Positions 9,245 through 17,195 of a stretch of DNA of 64,000 bases are shown here, in pieces (positions within the stretch are counted from its first letter, which is position 1; each line of letters opens with the position of its first letter). A program made the translations under genes and the position numbers. Source of the DNA: Actinoalloteichus hymeniacidonis (GTDB lineage Bacteria; Actinomycetota; Actinomycetes; Mycobacteriales; Pseudonocardiaceae); assembly GCF_014203365.1 (NCBI RefSeq), contig NZ_JACHIS010000001.1, positions 2,418,001 to 2,482,000 of the forward strand, in the 5' to 3' direction. The notes under the pieces are model-generated. The model searched no databases and was not told where the DNA came from. It saw only the letters and a list, made by a program, of their open reading frames with translations.

Positions 9245-10363
9245 ATGAACACCCTCCTGACAGGACACCGAACCTCGGCGGTGGCCTTGATGACCGCCAC
9301 ACTCCTCACGCTTTCGTTGGCGCCCGCCACGGCGGAATCCCTCGTCGCGACGGCGGATGCCGCAACGCAGACGGCCGACCAGCCGCCGAGTATCGAGGAC
9401 GGTTTCGGCCTCACCGTCGTGTCCGAACCGAGCTGGGTCGACGAGACACAGCGCACCTTCACGTTCTCCGTCGCCGCCGAACAGGTTCCGACCCCGACGT
9501 TGCTGCCCGGTCAGAAACCCGGTGAGCACGCCATCACGGTGACGCTGCCCGAGGACTACGACCCCGGCGGCGCGCGTCGCTATCCCGTCCTCTACTCCTT
9601 GCATGGCTACGGTGATCGCCCGGACAACCCGGTGAACCAGCTGTTGGCCGAGCGGAGCACCGAGGGCACCCCGTTGATCACCGTGCAGCCCAACGGTGGT
9701 CGTAGCTGGTACGCGAATTGGCTGAACCCTCGCGAACTCGGCCCGCAGAACTGGCAGGACTTCCACCTCGATGGCGTGCTGCCGCTGATCGACGCGAATC
9801 TGCCCACCGACGCCACCAAGCAGGGCCGGGCGATCATCGGACACTCGATGGGCGGCTTCGGCGCCTTCCGCTACGCCCGCCAGCGACCCGAGCTCTTCTC
9901 GGCGGTCGGCAGCATGTCCGGCGGGCTGGATCTGCTCGACCAAGAACAACGCGCGGCGGTGGTCGCCAGCCTGGTCACCTCGGTGGGTGGGCTGCCCACC
10001 GCTTCTGCAGACTCGATCTTCGGACTGCCGATCTGGCCTGTCGACGAGGTGTGGAACGCCGAGAGCCCGGCACAGCACGTTGCCGAACTCCGAGGCATGG
10101 ACATCGCGATGTACGTCGGTAACGGCGGCAACCTCACCGTCGACCCCGTGCAGGCGATCGTGGAGAACCGCGCCCGCGAGACGAACCTGGTGACCGCGGC
10201 CAATCTCACCGCCGCAGGCATTCCTTTCGAGTTCGTCGACTACGGCGACGGCTCCGACTGGGCTCCGGGCTGTACCGGCAAGCACGCCCAGGTGAGTTGC
10301 CTGCAGGCCGATCTCGACCACTTCGTCGAGTCGGTGCTGCATCACCGACCGGGATCGCGCTGA
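9245..10363 (+). CDS. Secreted alpha/beta-hydrolase esterase
   Basis: 372 residues. An N-terminal signal peptide (hydrophobic stretch to about residue 31, LAPATAES) marks it for export. The mature part is an esterase-D/feruloyl-esterase type alpha/beta hydrolase: YPVLYSLHGYGD (oxyanion strand), then the nucleophile elbow GHSMGG with Ser201, followed by FGAFRYARQRPELFSAVGSMSGGLD, a pattern shared with antigen-85-like and XynZ-type esterases. His of the triad is probably in the C-terminal DLDHF. ATG 9245 has GAAGGGA six bases upstream. It should hydrolyse an extracellular ester; the substrate is unknown. Confidence 0.83.
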   Translation: MNTLLTGHRTSAVALMTATLLTLSLAPATAESLVATADAATQTADQPPSIEDGFGLTVVSEPSWVDETQRTFTFSVAAEQVPTPTLLPGQKPGEHAITVTLPEDYDPGGARRYPVLYSLHGYGDRPDNPVNQLLAERSTEGTPLITVQPNGGRSWYANWLNPRELGPQNWQDFHLDGVLPLIDANLPTDATKQGRAIIGHSMGGFGAFRYARQRPELFSAVGSMSGGLDLLDQEQRAAVVASLVTSVGGLPTASADSIFGLPIWPVDEVWNAESPAQHVAELRGMDIAMYVGNGGNLTVDPVQAIVENRARETNLVTAANLTAAGIPFEFVDYGDGSDWAPGCTGKHAQVSCLQADLDHFVESVLHHRPGSR

Positions 10364-10381
10364 CAGACAAGGGGGATAGTG

Positions 10382-10702
10382 ATGTCCGGTTCGTATCGAT
10401 ACCGCTGTGGTGAGTGCGACCACCGTACGCCGTGGCTCGGGGAATCCGAGGGTGAGCAGCGACATCTCGATCACTACATCGAGCGGCATCCGGGGGTCTT
10501 GCCCGGCGGCACGACGGAATACAACCCCTACCGGGGTCCGTCCAGTGGGCGGGGCGGTTGTGTAGGCCCGATCGGCGCGATCTTCCTGGTCATCATGTTG
10601 CTCGCCACCTGTGACGACCAGATGAGCGCCTCCGGTGGGGGTACCCCGGACGGCTCGACCATCGTGCGGGAACAGCTCGACGCGAGCGGAGCAGACTGGT
10701 GA
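10382..10702 (+). CDS. Small Cys/His-containing membrane protein
   Basis: 106 residues. The N-terminal 40 residues hold CGEC followed by HLDHYIERH, a C2H2-like spacing that could bind one zinc. Residues about 58-75 (VGPIGAIFLVIMLLAT) form one membrane segment. A short Ser/Gly/Asp-rich tail follows. ATG 10382 lies seven bases after a GGGGG run; GTG 10379 is too close to it. It starts 19 bases after the esterase stop and could be cotranscribed with it. I do not recognise a family. Confidence 0.6.
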   Translation: MSGSYRYRCGECDHRTPWLGESEGEQRHLDHYIERHPGVLPGGTTEYNPYRGPSSGRGGCVGPIGAIFLVIMLLATCDDQMSASGGGTPDGSTIVREQLDASGADW

Positions 10703-11654
10703 ACTCCGCGCGGCGGGCCCGCCGAACCGCCCCAGCCGAACAACGCCTGGATTCCGGCCGGTCTCCACCGGAACCGGACCGGACGGCAGGTCGCTTTCCG
10801 CGCACCTGACCGCGTGCCGAGGCCGCAGGCCTGGCATTTCGCCGAGAGATCGGCGCACTGGGGGTGTGTGGGCCCGGTCGAACGGAGTGGGATCCGTTCG
10901 GCCGGGCCCTGCCCGGTTTCTCCCCGTACTCATGGCAGCGCGGGCCTCGCGCTGAGCGCAACGCAGCGGGGCGGCGGGTGGTCGGATGGTCGTCGGGAAA
11001 GTCGGTGCAGTCATACTTGGTAAGACGGTTGAGCGGGCCCAAATGTGAGATGCCATGACGGTGCGTCCCCGAATCGGGTGAGTGGGGACGGAAGCTCTCG
11101 ATTCGGCCGGTATGTGACTGCTCATCGGAGGAACAGGCCTCAGAATCATCCGATCGGCGGATTCCCGACTCTGTGGCGTGCTGATCATCGCCGCCGATTC
11201 CGGTGTGATTCAGCGACAGTATCCGCAATAGTGGAGAAGATGTCATCTTCTCGCGTTGTCACGCAATGCGCTGGTCCACTGTGTGCTCATCGAGCATCTT
11301 GGCCGGTTTCGAAGTGGCTCAGGATGTCGATCGAAACACCGGCGGCCTGAGGAATGGCCTGCAGGTCAGCGGGTGATCCTAGTAGCGCTGGCCGAGGTGG
11401 GTCGCCCGGCTCGACGGCGGTAGGGGCCGACGCGAAACAGTGATCGTCTGTCGAGATCGACACGGAATGTGTCGATCAAGCGGGTTTCGCGAGTTCTTGA
11501 CCGAGGTGGATCCCGAGCAATAGCCTCGTTTTCCGTGCTCCGGTCAACAATTCTGGTCGGCGGAAGCCAGGAAAAGCGACCGGGTGTGGGTTGACCGCAG
11601 TCGCCGGAATAGTTCCGGTGCTCGACGGACCCGTCAGAACTCGGAGGTCACCGC
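10703..11654. other. Long intergenic stretch without a convincing gene
   Basis: About 950 bases. Open frames on both strands are Arg/Pro/Ser-rich, lack ribosome binding sites and show no family pattern, so I treat them as shadows. The only clear structure is the inverted repeat at 11456-11476. The last 60 bases carry the promoter side of the F5/8 domain gene. Confidence 0.5.
11456..11476. repeat. 8-bp inverted repeat (ATCGACAC-5-GTGTCGAT)
   Basis: A perfect 8-bp inverted repeat with a 5-base spacer (GGAAT), about 180 bases upstream of the F5/8 domain gene. The short symmetrical form fits an operator better than a terminator, since no T-run follows. Confidence 0.4.
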
Positions 11655-12509
11655 ATGCAGCGTTCTGTCGTCCTCGGTGTCGCCACCTCGGTCACTCTGA
11701 TCGGTCTGTTACTGATGGATCCCGCGCGGCGTCCGAACGGGTCGGGCTCGATCGCCCTCACCGCAACACCCGGCCGAGTTCAGGTCGTCGGGCTGGAGTG
11801 TCTCCCCACCCCAGTGGATATCGGGATGACCAATACCGGAACGACCGGTCGCGACGTGGAAGCGGAGCTCACCGCCGCCGAGCCGATCGACCTCGGCCGT
11901 CGGACGATCTCCTCGTGGCTGCCCGGGCGCCAACCGGGCCACACCGTGCGCACCCCGCTCTGGCTGACGGTGCCCCGGGATGCGGAGCCCGGCGACTACG
12001 ACGTGACAGTGCGGGTGGATAGAACCCGGTTGACCGTGCCGGTGGAGATCCTTCCCCTGCCCGACATGGACAAGGGCGACAATCTCGCCCTCGGCGAGGC
12101 AGCGGCCGCCTCCTCGACCCGCGAGGGTTTCCGGGCCTGTGGAGCCGTGGACGGCGACACCGACTCGACGAGCTGGCGGATCGGTACCGGCTGGACCGAC
12201 GGCACCCGAGGAGAGTTCCCCGACGATTACACGGTCACCCTGCCGGGACCCACCTCCATCGGCCGCGTGACGCTGTACACCCTGGACACCGAGCGGAGAC
12301 CTGCTGCGGACGTTGGGTTGCGCGATTGGGACGTCCTGGTCCGGATCGACGGCGAGTGGACGACCGTTGCCGAGGTGCGGGGCAATGAACGGCGCCGAGT
12401 CGACTCGCGGTTCGACACTGTGCGCGGCGACGCGGTGCGAATCGTGGCGCTGGACTCCAACGATCACGCAAATTCGCGGATCGTCGAACTGGAGGTCTAC
12501 GCGGCCTGA
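11655..12509 (+). CDS. Secreted protein with F5/8-type C (CBM32-like) domain
   Basis: 284 residues. A short N-terminal hydrophobic segment (residues about 4-21) acts as signal or anchor. Residues about 35-135 form a beta-rich domain (VGLECLPTPVDIGMTNTG, PGDYDVTVRVD) like the NEW3/Ig-type domains found beside glycosidases. Residues about 145-284 match the discoidin/F5/8 type C fold: NLALGEAAAASSTREGF, GAVDGDTDSTSWRIG, IGRVTLYTLDT and RIVELEVY at the end. Such domains bind sugars or cell surfaces. There is no catalytic domain, so it may be a stand-alone binding protein. GGAGG lies seven bases before the ATG. Confidence 0.72.
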   Translation: MQRSVVLGVATSVTLIGLLLMDPARRPNGSGSIALTATPGRVQVVGLECLPTPVDIGMTNTGTTGRDVEAELTAAEPIDLGRRTISSWLPGRQPGHTVRTPLWLTVPRDAEPGDYDVTVRVDRTRLTVPVEILPLPDMDKGDNLALGEAAAASSTREGFRACGAVDGDTDSTSWRIGTGWTDGTRGEFPDDYTVTLPGPTSIGRVTLYTLDTERRPAADVGLRDWDVLVRIDGEWTTVAEVRGNERRRVDSRFDTVRGDAVRIVALDSNDHANSRIVELEVYAA

Positions 12510-12564
12510 GCCGCTAGCCATGGTCGAAGTGCCGTAGGGCATCGTTGGCGAGGCGTTGGATCGA

Positions 12565-12602
12565 GTATGTCGGCGCCCTTCCCCTCAAGAGCACCGACAT
12601 AC
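12565..12602. terminator. Bidirectional hairpin between convergent genes
   Basis: GTATGTCGG (12565-12573) pairs with CCGACATAC (12594-12602) across a 20-base loop, in the short gap where the F5/8 gene and the secreted protein gene converge. No strong T-run on either side. Confidence 0.5.
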
Positions 12603-12616
12603 GCTCCGAGATCGGT

Positions 12617-13024
12617 TTAGAAGGCGACCTTCCCGACGTTTCCGGTCCTGTTGCCCTTGATCTGAACCCGGAAATCAGTGCCGTCGAGTACGTCGGTGGC
12701 GATCACGTGCCAACCGCCGCCGAGTTTGACGGTCTTGGCGTTGTTGCAGGCACCGGTCCGTCGGAAACAGACTATGGCGCTGACGCTGTCGGAACCCTGA
12801 TCAAGACGAAGGTTGATGTCGTTGCACCGGGAGGTCGTGCGGTAGTAACCGGTGGAAGAAGGGAGATGGATTCCCATGGTCTTGTAGCTGACCGCACCGC
12901 CATAACACGACTGGAGAGCTCGTGACCGGTCGACTGTCTCGGTAGCGGCGCTGGCGGTAGCCGTTCCGACAACCATGAGCAACACGGCCATCACAACGGC
13001 GGCGAACTTACGCAGCACAGACAT
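12617..13024 (-). CDS. Small secreted protein of unknown function
   Basis: 135 residues. A clear Sec signal peptide (MSVLRKFAAVVMAVLLMVVG) with cleavage expected after ASA near residue 26. The mature part of about 109 residues has four Cys (QSCYGG, SRCND, IVCFRR, GACNN), enough for two disulfides, and a beta-rich pattern KLGGGWHVIATDVLDGTDF that recurs in small secreted actinomycete proteins of unknown role. GGGGGAG precedes the ATG by six bases. It diverges from the I36-type inhibitor gene across a 422-base gap. Confidence 0.72.
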   Translation of the reverse strand: MSVLRKFAAVVMAVLLMVVGTATASAATETVDRSRALQSCYGGAVSYKTMGIHLPSSTGYYRTTSRCNDINLRLDQGSDSVSAIVCFRRTGACNNAKTVKLGGGWHVIATDVLDGTDFRVQIKGNRTGNVGKVAF

Positions 13025-13446
13025 GTGGATCTCCCCCTCGGAGACTTTCGTGGACGGGCCTCATTGAAGCGAGCATGACCCGGACCATCGGCGGGAATGC
13101 CAGCCGTATCACCCGAATGAAGTAGCAAGAACGAGAAAGCGTCACGTTTCGCCCGATGTGTCCGTCAACGGCGGCTCAATGGCCGCCATCTGCCTTCCAG
13201 GTGGCTGTAGTCGCAACTGGGATCGTGCTGATCAAGTGCGGCAGAAGATTAACGGCGCCGCATTCCGGCCTAGTCGGTCGTGCCTATTGTGAAATAGTTG
13301 CAATGCTTCGCAAGTATTTCTGAATGCGCAAATTTGGGTCAGCGCTATGTGTTGACTCTGTGAAGGTAAAGTGGGTAGATTCCGGCGTGTTGCATTGCAA
13401 AGTGCAACCCACGGGGGTCGTATTGGATTTCAATGAAGGGGGAACC
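13025..13446. other. AT-richer divergent promoter region
   Basis: Noncoding space between two divergent secreted-protein genes, noticeably richer in A and T than its surroundings. It contains the promoter-like pair described at 13352-13381; no other gene is supported. Confidence 0.5.
13352..13381 (+). promoter_or_regulatory. Sigma-70-like promoter for the I36 inhibitor gene
   Basis: TTGACT at 13352-13357 and TAGATT at 13376-13381 are separated by 18 bases, close to the consensus of the major actinomycete sigma factor. The predicted leader of about 60 bases ends at the AAGGGGG site before the ATG at 13447. Confidence 0.5.
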
Positions 13447-13875
13447 ATGCGTTTTCGTGCCGCTTTTCTTGCCGTGATCACTGCCATTGCAGCAATGCTG
13501 CTAGCCTCTCCTGTCGGCCTCGCTCAAACAGAATCCCACGCGGTCGCTGAACCTGTCGCAGCGGTGCAGCCTGCGATCGACGACATCTCGACCAGGGCAT
13601 ACTCGGATTGCGCTAGCGGCTATGCGTGCTTCTGGACTGGCAGTGGTGGTGCCGGAAATCGATGTGCGTGGTCGTCGAACTCCAGTAATGCGAGTGCATG
13701 CTCATGGAGTTCTACGACAAATGTGCGGTCAATCTACAATCGCACGAGTAGTGCAATCATCTACTACACCGGTACCAATTACACGAACCGAATCGGGTGC
13801 ACGCGACCGGGCGTGTCCGGTAATTTGGCGGGCAACTACAAGGTGCGCTCCCTTCAGTTCGTGGCGAGCTGCTGA
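13447..13875 (+). CDS. Secreted peptidase inhibitor I36-like protein
   Basis: 142 residues. Signal peptide at residues 1-26 (LLASPVGLAQ). A propeptide-like stretch follows, then the mature domain starting near CASGYACFWTG, with NVRSIYNRTSSAIIYYTG and a final KVRSLQFVASC; this CxxG-x-C-x-(F/W) opening and Asn/Ser/Tyr-rich beta body are typical of Streptomyces I36 inhibitors (SMI type, beta-gamma crystallin-like). ATG 13447 has AAGGGGG upstream. Codon usage is less GC-rich than in neighbouring genes, which may reflect transfer or just its Asn/Tyr content. A hairpin at 13953-13986 lies downstream. Confidence 0.72.
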   Translation: MRFRAAFLAVITAIAAMLLASPVGLAQTESHAVAEPVAAVQPAIDDISTRAYSDCASGYACFWTGSGGAGNRCAWSSNSSNASACSWSSTTNVRSIYNRTSSAIIYYTGTNYTNRIGCTRPGVSGNLAGNYKVRSLQFVASC

Positions 13876-13952
13876 TCTGGCGCAGTGAGATTGATTCCAG
13901 TGAGTGTAGGACTAACATAAACTGGAACCTGCGCCTGTTCGAGTACCGTGCT

Positions 13953-13986
13953 GCCCCGTCGATCGACTGCGGTCGGTCGACGGGGC
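13953..13986 (+). terminator. Hairpin downstream of the I36 gene
   Basis: GCCCCGTCGA (13953-13962) and TCGACGGGGC (13977-13986) pair perfectly over 10 bp with a 14-base loop, 78 bases after the I36 stop codon. Weak A/T run follows. Confidence 0.5.
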
Positions 13987-14132
13987 GGTGGAAATTGGAG
14001 CCGCCCGTCTTGGTGGTTGAGTCGTTCCGCTGCCTGCTGCGCTGGCCACCTCGTTGGACATCGCGCGTGGCGAACGTAGTCGGGACAAACACATCGTTCG
14101 TCATGCGCGGACGCTGTTCGAGGGCACTGCGG

Positions 14133-14732
14133 TCATCGCCGATGTCGAGTTGTTGCGGCAGCGCCTGATCGAGGGCCGGGCCTATGGCTGCGGCCTATTT
14201 TCCATCTCGCCGACACCCGGTCGATCGTGAACCTGGGTCGATGACCGGGTAACACCCGTCCACTCCCGGCGACCCATAACGACCGCAGCAGGCAGGGCAC
14301 GCAGGGGGCGCCGCTGGCCGAGGTGAGGTGTTCGAGGTCGTCGTCGACGGTGAAGCTGCGGCCGCATAGGGAGATCAGCGGGCCGGAGGCCGTGGTTATG
14401 GCGGGGACGATGTGGACATCGATGGCGCCTCGGCTTCGGACGAACAATCTGACGGGCGCCGAGGGGACGGACGTGGCTTCTTCCGCAGGCGCTAGGACGG
14501 CACGGCATTCGGGGCAGTCGGCGGCGTGGGTCGCGGGGATTCCTGGCAGGACCTCGGTCGGTGGCGGGCCGATGGTGATCGGGAGTCCACAGAGAGCCTT
14601 CAGCCGGTCGCCGGGCTTCGGTATGGGTTGGCCTGCGTCGACGAACACCTGATGGCGGTCGAGAAACAGGCCGACCGGCGGGCACACGTCCTGTTCGATG
14701 AGCAGCGGTTGGTCTGAGATGTGGTCGGTCAT
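14133..14732 (-). CDS. Hypothetical Cys-rich protein, last gene of overlap operon
   Basis: 199 residues. Two similar halves are visible, each with a CG(L/R) then a C-x2-C: LCGLP with CPEC, and LCGRS with CVPC, suggesting a duplicated zinc-ribbon-like unit. The C-terminal 25 residues are Arg-rich. The ATG overlaps the stop of the preceding 35-residue gene by four bases (ATGA), which fixes the start. Not recognised beyond this; similar small zinc-ribbon-like proteins accompany Scr1-type regulators in actinomycetes, as here. Confidence 0.62.
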   Translation of the reverse strand: MTDHISDQPLLIEQDVCPPVGLFLDRHQVFVDAGQPIPKPGDRLKALCGLPITIGPPPTEVLPGIPATHAADCPECRAVLAPAEEATSVPSAPVRLFVRSRGAIDVHIVPAITTASGPLISLCGRSFTVDDDLEHLTSASGAPCVPCLLRSLWVAGSGRVLPGHRPRFTIDRVSARWKIGRSHRPGPRSGAAATTRHRR

Positions 14733-14836
14733 CGGCGGGATCGCAGTTCGGCGAGTAGGTAGGGGCGGACGCGCGCGGCGGGAAGCCTGCGCACACCTCC
14801 GACGAGCCGCAGCGTGGTGATCGTGCGGCCGGTCAT
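14729..14836 (-). CDS. 35-residue Arg-rich peptide in overlap operon
   Basis: A very short frame: MTGRTITTLRLV, then RRLPAARVRPYLLAELRSRR. Both ends overlap the neighbouring genes by four bases (ATGA at 14833-14836 and 14729-14732), which is the main support for it being translated. Basic and Leu-rich. Function unknown. Confidence 0.5.
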   Translation of the reverse strand: MTGRTITTLRLVGGVRRLPAARVRPYLLAELRSRR

Positions 14837-15087
14837 CGCACGGCCGCCAGATGACGGCGTCCGGCGTGGATCAGGTGAAGACGCGCGGGTTCGGTGGTGA
14901 GGCAGGTCGAGCAACTCTGGTTGTCGTAGTAGGGCAGGGCGATGGGCTGCCGGTTGAGCGCCGTGAACAGCGCCGTGGGATCGCACAGCGGGCGGATATG
15001 TGCTCGACCATCACGGGTCCAGTGTTCGGTGCGGGCGCGGTGCGTGTCGCCCTCGGCGACGGTGCGGACGAACCAATGAGCGGTCAT
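14833..15087 (-). CDS. Small hypothetical protein in overlap operon
   Basis: 84 residues starting MTAHWFVRTVAEGD. It contains YYDNQSCSTCLTTEPARLHLIH, a single C-x2-C. ATG 15087 overlaps the stop of the upstream gene by four bases; the longer frame to 15165 would overlap that gene fully and is rejected. No family recognised. Its C-x2-C resembles those of the 199-residue protein two genes downstream. Confidence 0.58.
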   Translation of the reverse strand: MTAHWFVRTVAEGDTHRARTEHWTRDGRAHIRPLCDPTALFTALNRQPIALPYYDNQSCSTCLTTEPARLHLIHAGRRHLAAVR

Positions 15088-15536
15088 CGGGAACCGCCTC
15101 CCGCTGCGGCGACGTCGAGCGGATTGCGGCCGGTGGCCAGCGCATGCGCGTATTTGAGTGCCCAACTGAGTTCGGGCACGCGGTCGGGGTGGACGGACCA
15201 GCGGCCCAGCGGTCCGAACCGGTTATCGATGGCGAGGACGGCGCCGCCGTCGCCGGGGTCCGACACCGAGAATTCTCGATCCTGGAGGCCGGTTCCGAGG
15301 GCGGGGACCGTCACCGAACGACGATGGCGATAACGCAAGCCTTCGCAGGCCTCCGCTGCGGCGGCTGCGGTGATGGCGGCCAGAATCGGTGTGCGGTCGG
15401 GGAGATGACCCTCCACCAGGACGTGTTGTCGGGCGCGGTTGCAGCTGACCGTCACCCACATCGACCGGGGCGGATCGCTGCGGAACGTGGCCGGAATCCA
15501 GTCCGACCAGCCTGCGGGATCACGAAAAGACCTCAA
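15084..15536 (-). CDS. Hypothetical protein in overlap operon
   Basis: 150 residues. The TTG start at 15536 is unusual but is supported twice: GGGAGG lies seven bases upstream, and the TTG overlaps the TGA of the upstream membrane protein gene (TTGA). Middle part Ala-rich helix (ILAAITAAAAAEACEG); C-terminal half contains GRWSVHPDRVPELSWALKYAHALATG. No recognised domain. Acts as part of the five-gene coupled unit. Confidence 0.58.
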   Translation of the reverse strand: MRSFRDPAGWSDWIPATFRSDPPRSMWVTVSCNRARQHVLVEGHLPDRTPILAAITAAAAAEACEGLRYRHRRSVTVPALGTGLQDREFSVSDPGDGGAVLAIDNRFGPLGRWSVHPDRVPELSWALKYAHALATGRNPLDVAAAGGGSR

Positions 15537-15772
15537 GGGGAAACCTCCCAGTTTCCGAGTAGGTGGTTCGGCGCGGAGCCCGCCTCGACCGCACAGCGGG
15601 CCAGGATCGTCAGGACCGGTATTGAGCCGGTGTGGGCGTTCCTGCGATGTGGGCGGACAGAGTTCGGCCTTGGCGATCGATATCCCCAGAGAGCCAACGG
15701 GACACCCACGCCAACCAATGACAAGCCGAGGAGGAGTAGCGCGATCACGGTGTGCTGCAGCCCGAGTCGCAC
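15533..15772 (-). CDS. Small membrane protein, first gene of overlap operon
   Basis: 79 residues from a GTG at 15772. Residues about 8-30 (VIALLLLGLSLVGVGVPLALW) form one membrane helix, followed by a basic, probably cytoplasmic, tail. No Shine-Dalgarno is visible, so it may be leaderless. Its TGA overlaps the TTG of the next gene. It is divergent from the Scr1-type regulator, with the GTTACC/GGTAAC repeats between. Confidence 0.5.
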   Translation of the reverse strand: MRLGLQHTVIALLLLGLSLVGVGVPLALWGYRSPRPNSVRPHRRNAHTGSIPVLTILARCAVEAGSAPNHLLGNWEVSP

Positions 15773-15777
15773 GAGAA

Positions 15778-15823
15778 GTTACCGATCATTGCCAAAGTAT
15801 CGATCTCTGGTAACTCTGGTAAC
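15778..15823. promoter_or_regulatory. GTTACC / GGTAAC repeat set in divergent promoter
   Basis: GTTACC at 15778-15783 is the complement of GGTAAC at 15809-15814 and again at 15818-15823. The three hexamers lie between the divergent operon and the XRE regulator, so they are candidate binding sites for that regulator. The two GGTAAC copies are nine bases apart. Confidence 0.4.
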
Positions 15824-15877
15824 AATGCCACGATCGGGCGAACTGATCCATCGTGCGGATCCGATTACGCTGCGCGA

Positions 15878-16720
15878 ATGGTTGTGACACCCAAGGGGCA
15901 GGCGCTCGGGCGTGAGATGAAGAACGTGCGTGAGCGGGTTGGGGCGACTGCGCGAGCCATCGCGGAACAGATGGGTGTCAGTACGGCCACCATCAGCAGA
16001 TGGGAAAGCGGCAACCGCTCGCCTAGGCCTGAGGACGTTGCTAGTTACCTGACCGCTCTAAGGGCGCCAAACGGGGTACGTAACGAACTCATCGACATGG
16101 CGCGTGACACCGAAGGCAGGCAGTGGCTCGCAGTCGGTTACCCGGAACAGGGGCATGCGTTGGCGGCGCTGCTTGAGGCCGAGCGCGACGCGACGCACAT
16201 CGTGAGTGTCTCGCCGCTGATCATTCCGGGATTGTTGCAGACGGTTGACTACGCTAGGTCGATCATCGGTGCGGGCGGTGTGCCTGCCGAAGAGGTTGAG
16301 ATCAGAGTCAAGACGCGTGTCGGTCGGCGCTCAGTGCTGACTGGACGGAACGCACCCGCGTTTCTGGCGCTTCTCGGTGAGGCTGCGCTTCGTAGGTTGG
16401 TGGGCGGCCCACAAGTGCAGAGTGACCAGCTTCGAGTGCTGCTTGAAATCAGCCGGTTGCCATCAGTCGATCTTCGGGTCATCCCTTTCACAGCGCCATG
16501 GAGCCCGGACATGGAAGGCTTGTACGACTGGTTCGCCTTCCGCGATCGCGACCCGGTGGTCCATGTGGAAAACCGTCGATCCGCGCTGGTCTTCCATGAT
16601 CGGGACGACGTGGCTCCGTATGAGGCTGCGACAGATACCGTCATGCGAGTAGCGATGAGTTCAGCCAGGACGAGCGAACTCATCCTTGATGTCATATCGG
16701 AGCTGGAGGCGACACCATGA
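15878..16720 (+). CDS. Scr1-type XRE regulator with DUF5753
   Basis: 280 residues, the usual length. XRE helix-turn-helix at about 12-68 (VGATARAIAEQMGVSTATISRWESGNRSP), then the DUF5753 domain: PLIIPGLLQTVDYAR, a GRRSVLT block and an acidic GLYDWFAF segment. Such regulators pair with DUF397 proteins encoded next to them and control development or small defence-like loci in streptomycetes. ATG 15878 lacks a clear ribosome binding site; TACGCT at 15866-15871 could be a -10 giving a leaderless message. The stop overlaps the first DUF397 gene (ATGA). Confidence 0.9.
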   Translation: MVVTPKGQALGREMKNVRERVGATARAIAEQMGVSTATISRWESGNRSPRPEDVASYLTALRAPNGVRNELIDMARDTEGRQWLAVGYPEQGHALAALLEAERDATHIVSVSPLIIPGLLQTVDYARSIIGAGGVPAEEVEIRVKTRVGRRSVLTGRNAPAFLALLGEAALRRLVGGPQVQSDQLRVLLEISRLPSVDLRVIPFTAPWSPDMEGLYDWFAFRDRDPVVHVENRRSALVFHDRDDVAPYEAATDTVMRVAMSSARTSELILDVISELEATP

Positions 16721-16914
16721 CGCGACTGTTAGAACACGCGACCTGGCGGAAGGCTAGACGCTCTCAGAACACCAGTGCGTGCATCGAGGTCGGTCAGGCT
16801 CCTGGCCTCATCGGCATCCGCGACACCAAGGATCGCGCTGGCGGAACGCTCGTGGTCGACCGCGTTACCTTCGGCGCGTTTCTGGCTGCGGTGAAGAGCA
16901 ACAGAGTCGGCTGA
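16717..16914 (+). CDS. DUF397 protein (first copy)
   Basis: 65 residues: ATWRKARRSQNTSACIEVG, then IGIRDTK and TFGAFLAAVK, the complete DUF397 pattern. Translationally coupled to the XRE regulator by an ATGA overlap. DUF397 proteins are the small partners of DUF5753 regulators and modulate their DNA binding. Confidence 0.9.
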   Translation: MTRLLEHATWRKARRSQNTSACIEVGQAPGLIGIRDTKDRAGGTLVVDRVTFGAFLAAVKSNRVG

Positions 16915-16958
16915 GGCTGTTCGCTCCTCTGAAGAGCTTTCTAGGCATGGAGTAGGAC

Positions 16959-17147
16959 GTGTTGGCCCTAGGAAACTGGCGGAAATCGACGCGATCTCAG
17001 ACTGCAACGGCATGCATCGAGGTCGGTCAGGCTCCCGGCCACGTCGGCATCCGCGACACCAAGGATCGCGCTGGCGGGACGCTCGTGGTCGACCGAGTCG
17101 CCTTCGGTGCCTTCCTGACTGCAGTGAAGGCCGACCGGCTTGGCTGA
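16959..17147 (+). CDS. DUF397 protein (second copy)
   Basis: 62 residues from GTG 16959 (GGAGTAGGA upstream): NWRKSTRSQTATACIEVG, IGIRDTK, AFGAFLTAVK. From ACIEVG to the end it is nearly identical to the first copy at protein and DNA level, so it is a recent tandem duplicate. The N-terminal 20 residues differ more. Confidence 0.88.
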   Translation: MLALGNWRKSTRSQTATACIEVGQAPGHVGIRDTKDRAGGTLVVDRVAFGAFLTAVKADRLG

Positions 17148-17195
17148 TCCTCGGCTTCCCCGCCGAGCGGGCCCGATGGCCCGGAAGTCTGTCTG

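Noticed and set aside
10703..11654. tRNA or other RNA gene in the long gap
   Set aside because: No T-loop pattern GTTCGANTC or cloverleaf could be found there or in the other gaps.
15087..15165. Upstream extension of the 84-residue overlap-operon gene
   Set aside because: It lies wholly within the preceding gene, while the internal ATG makes an exact ATGA overlap with that gene's stop.
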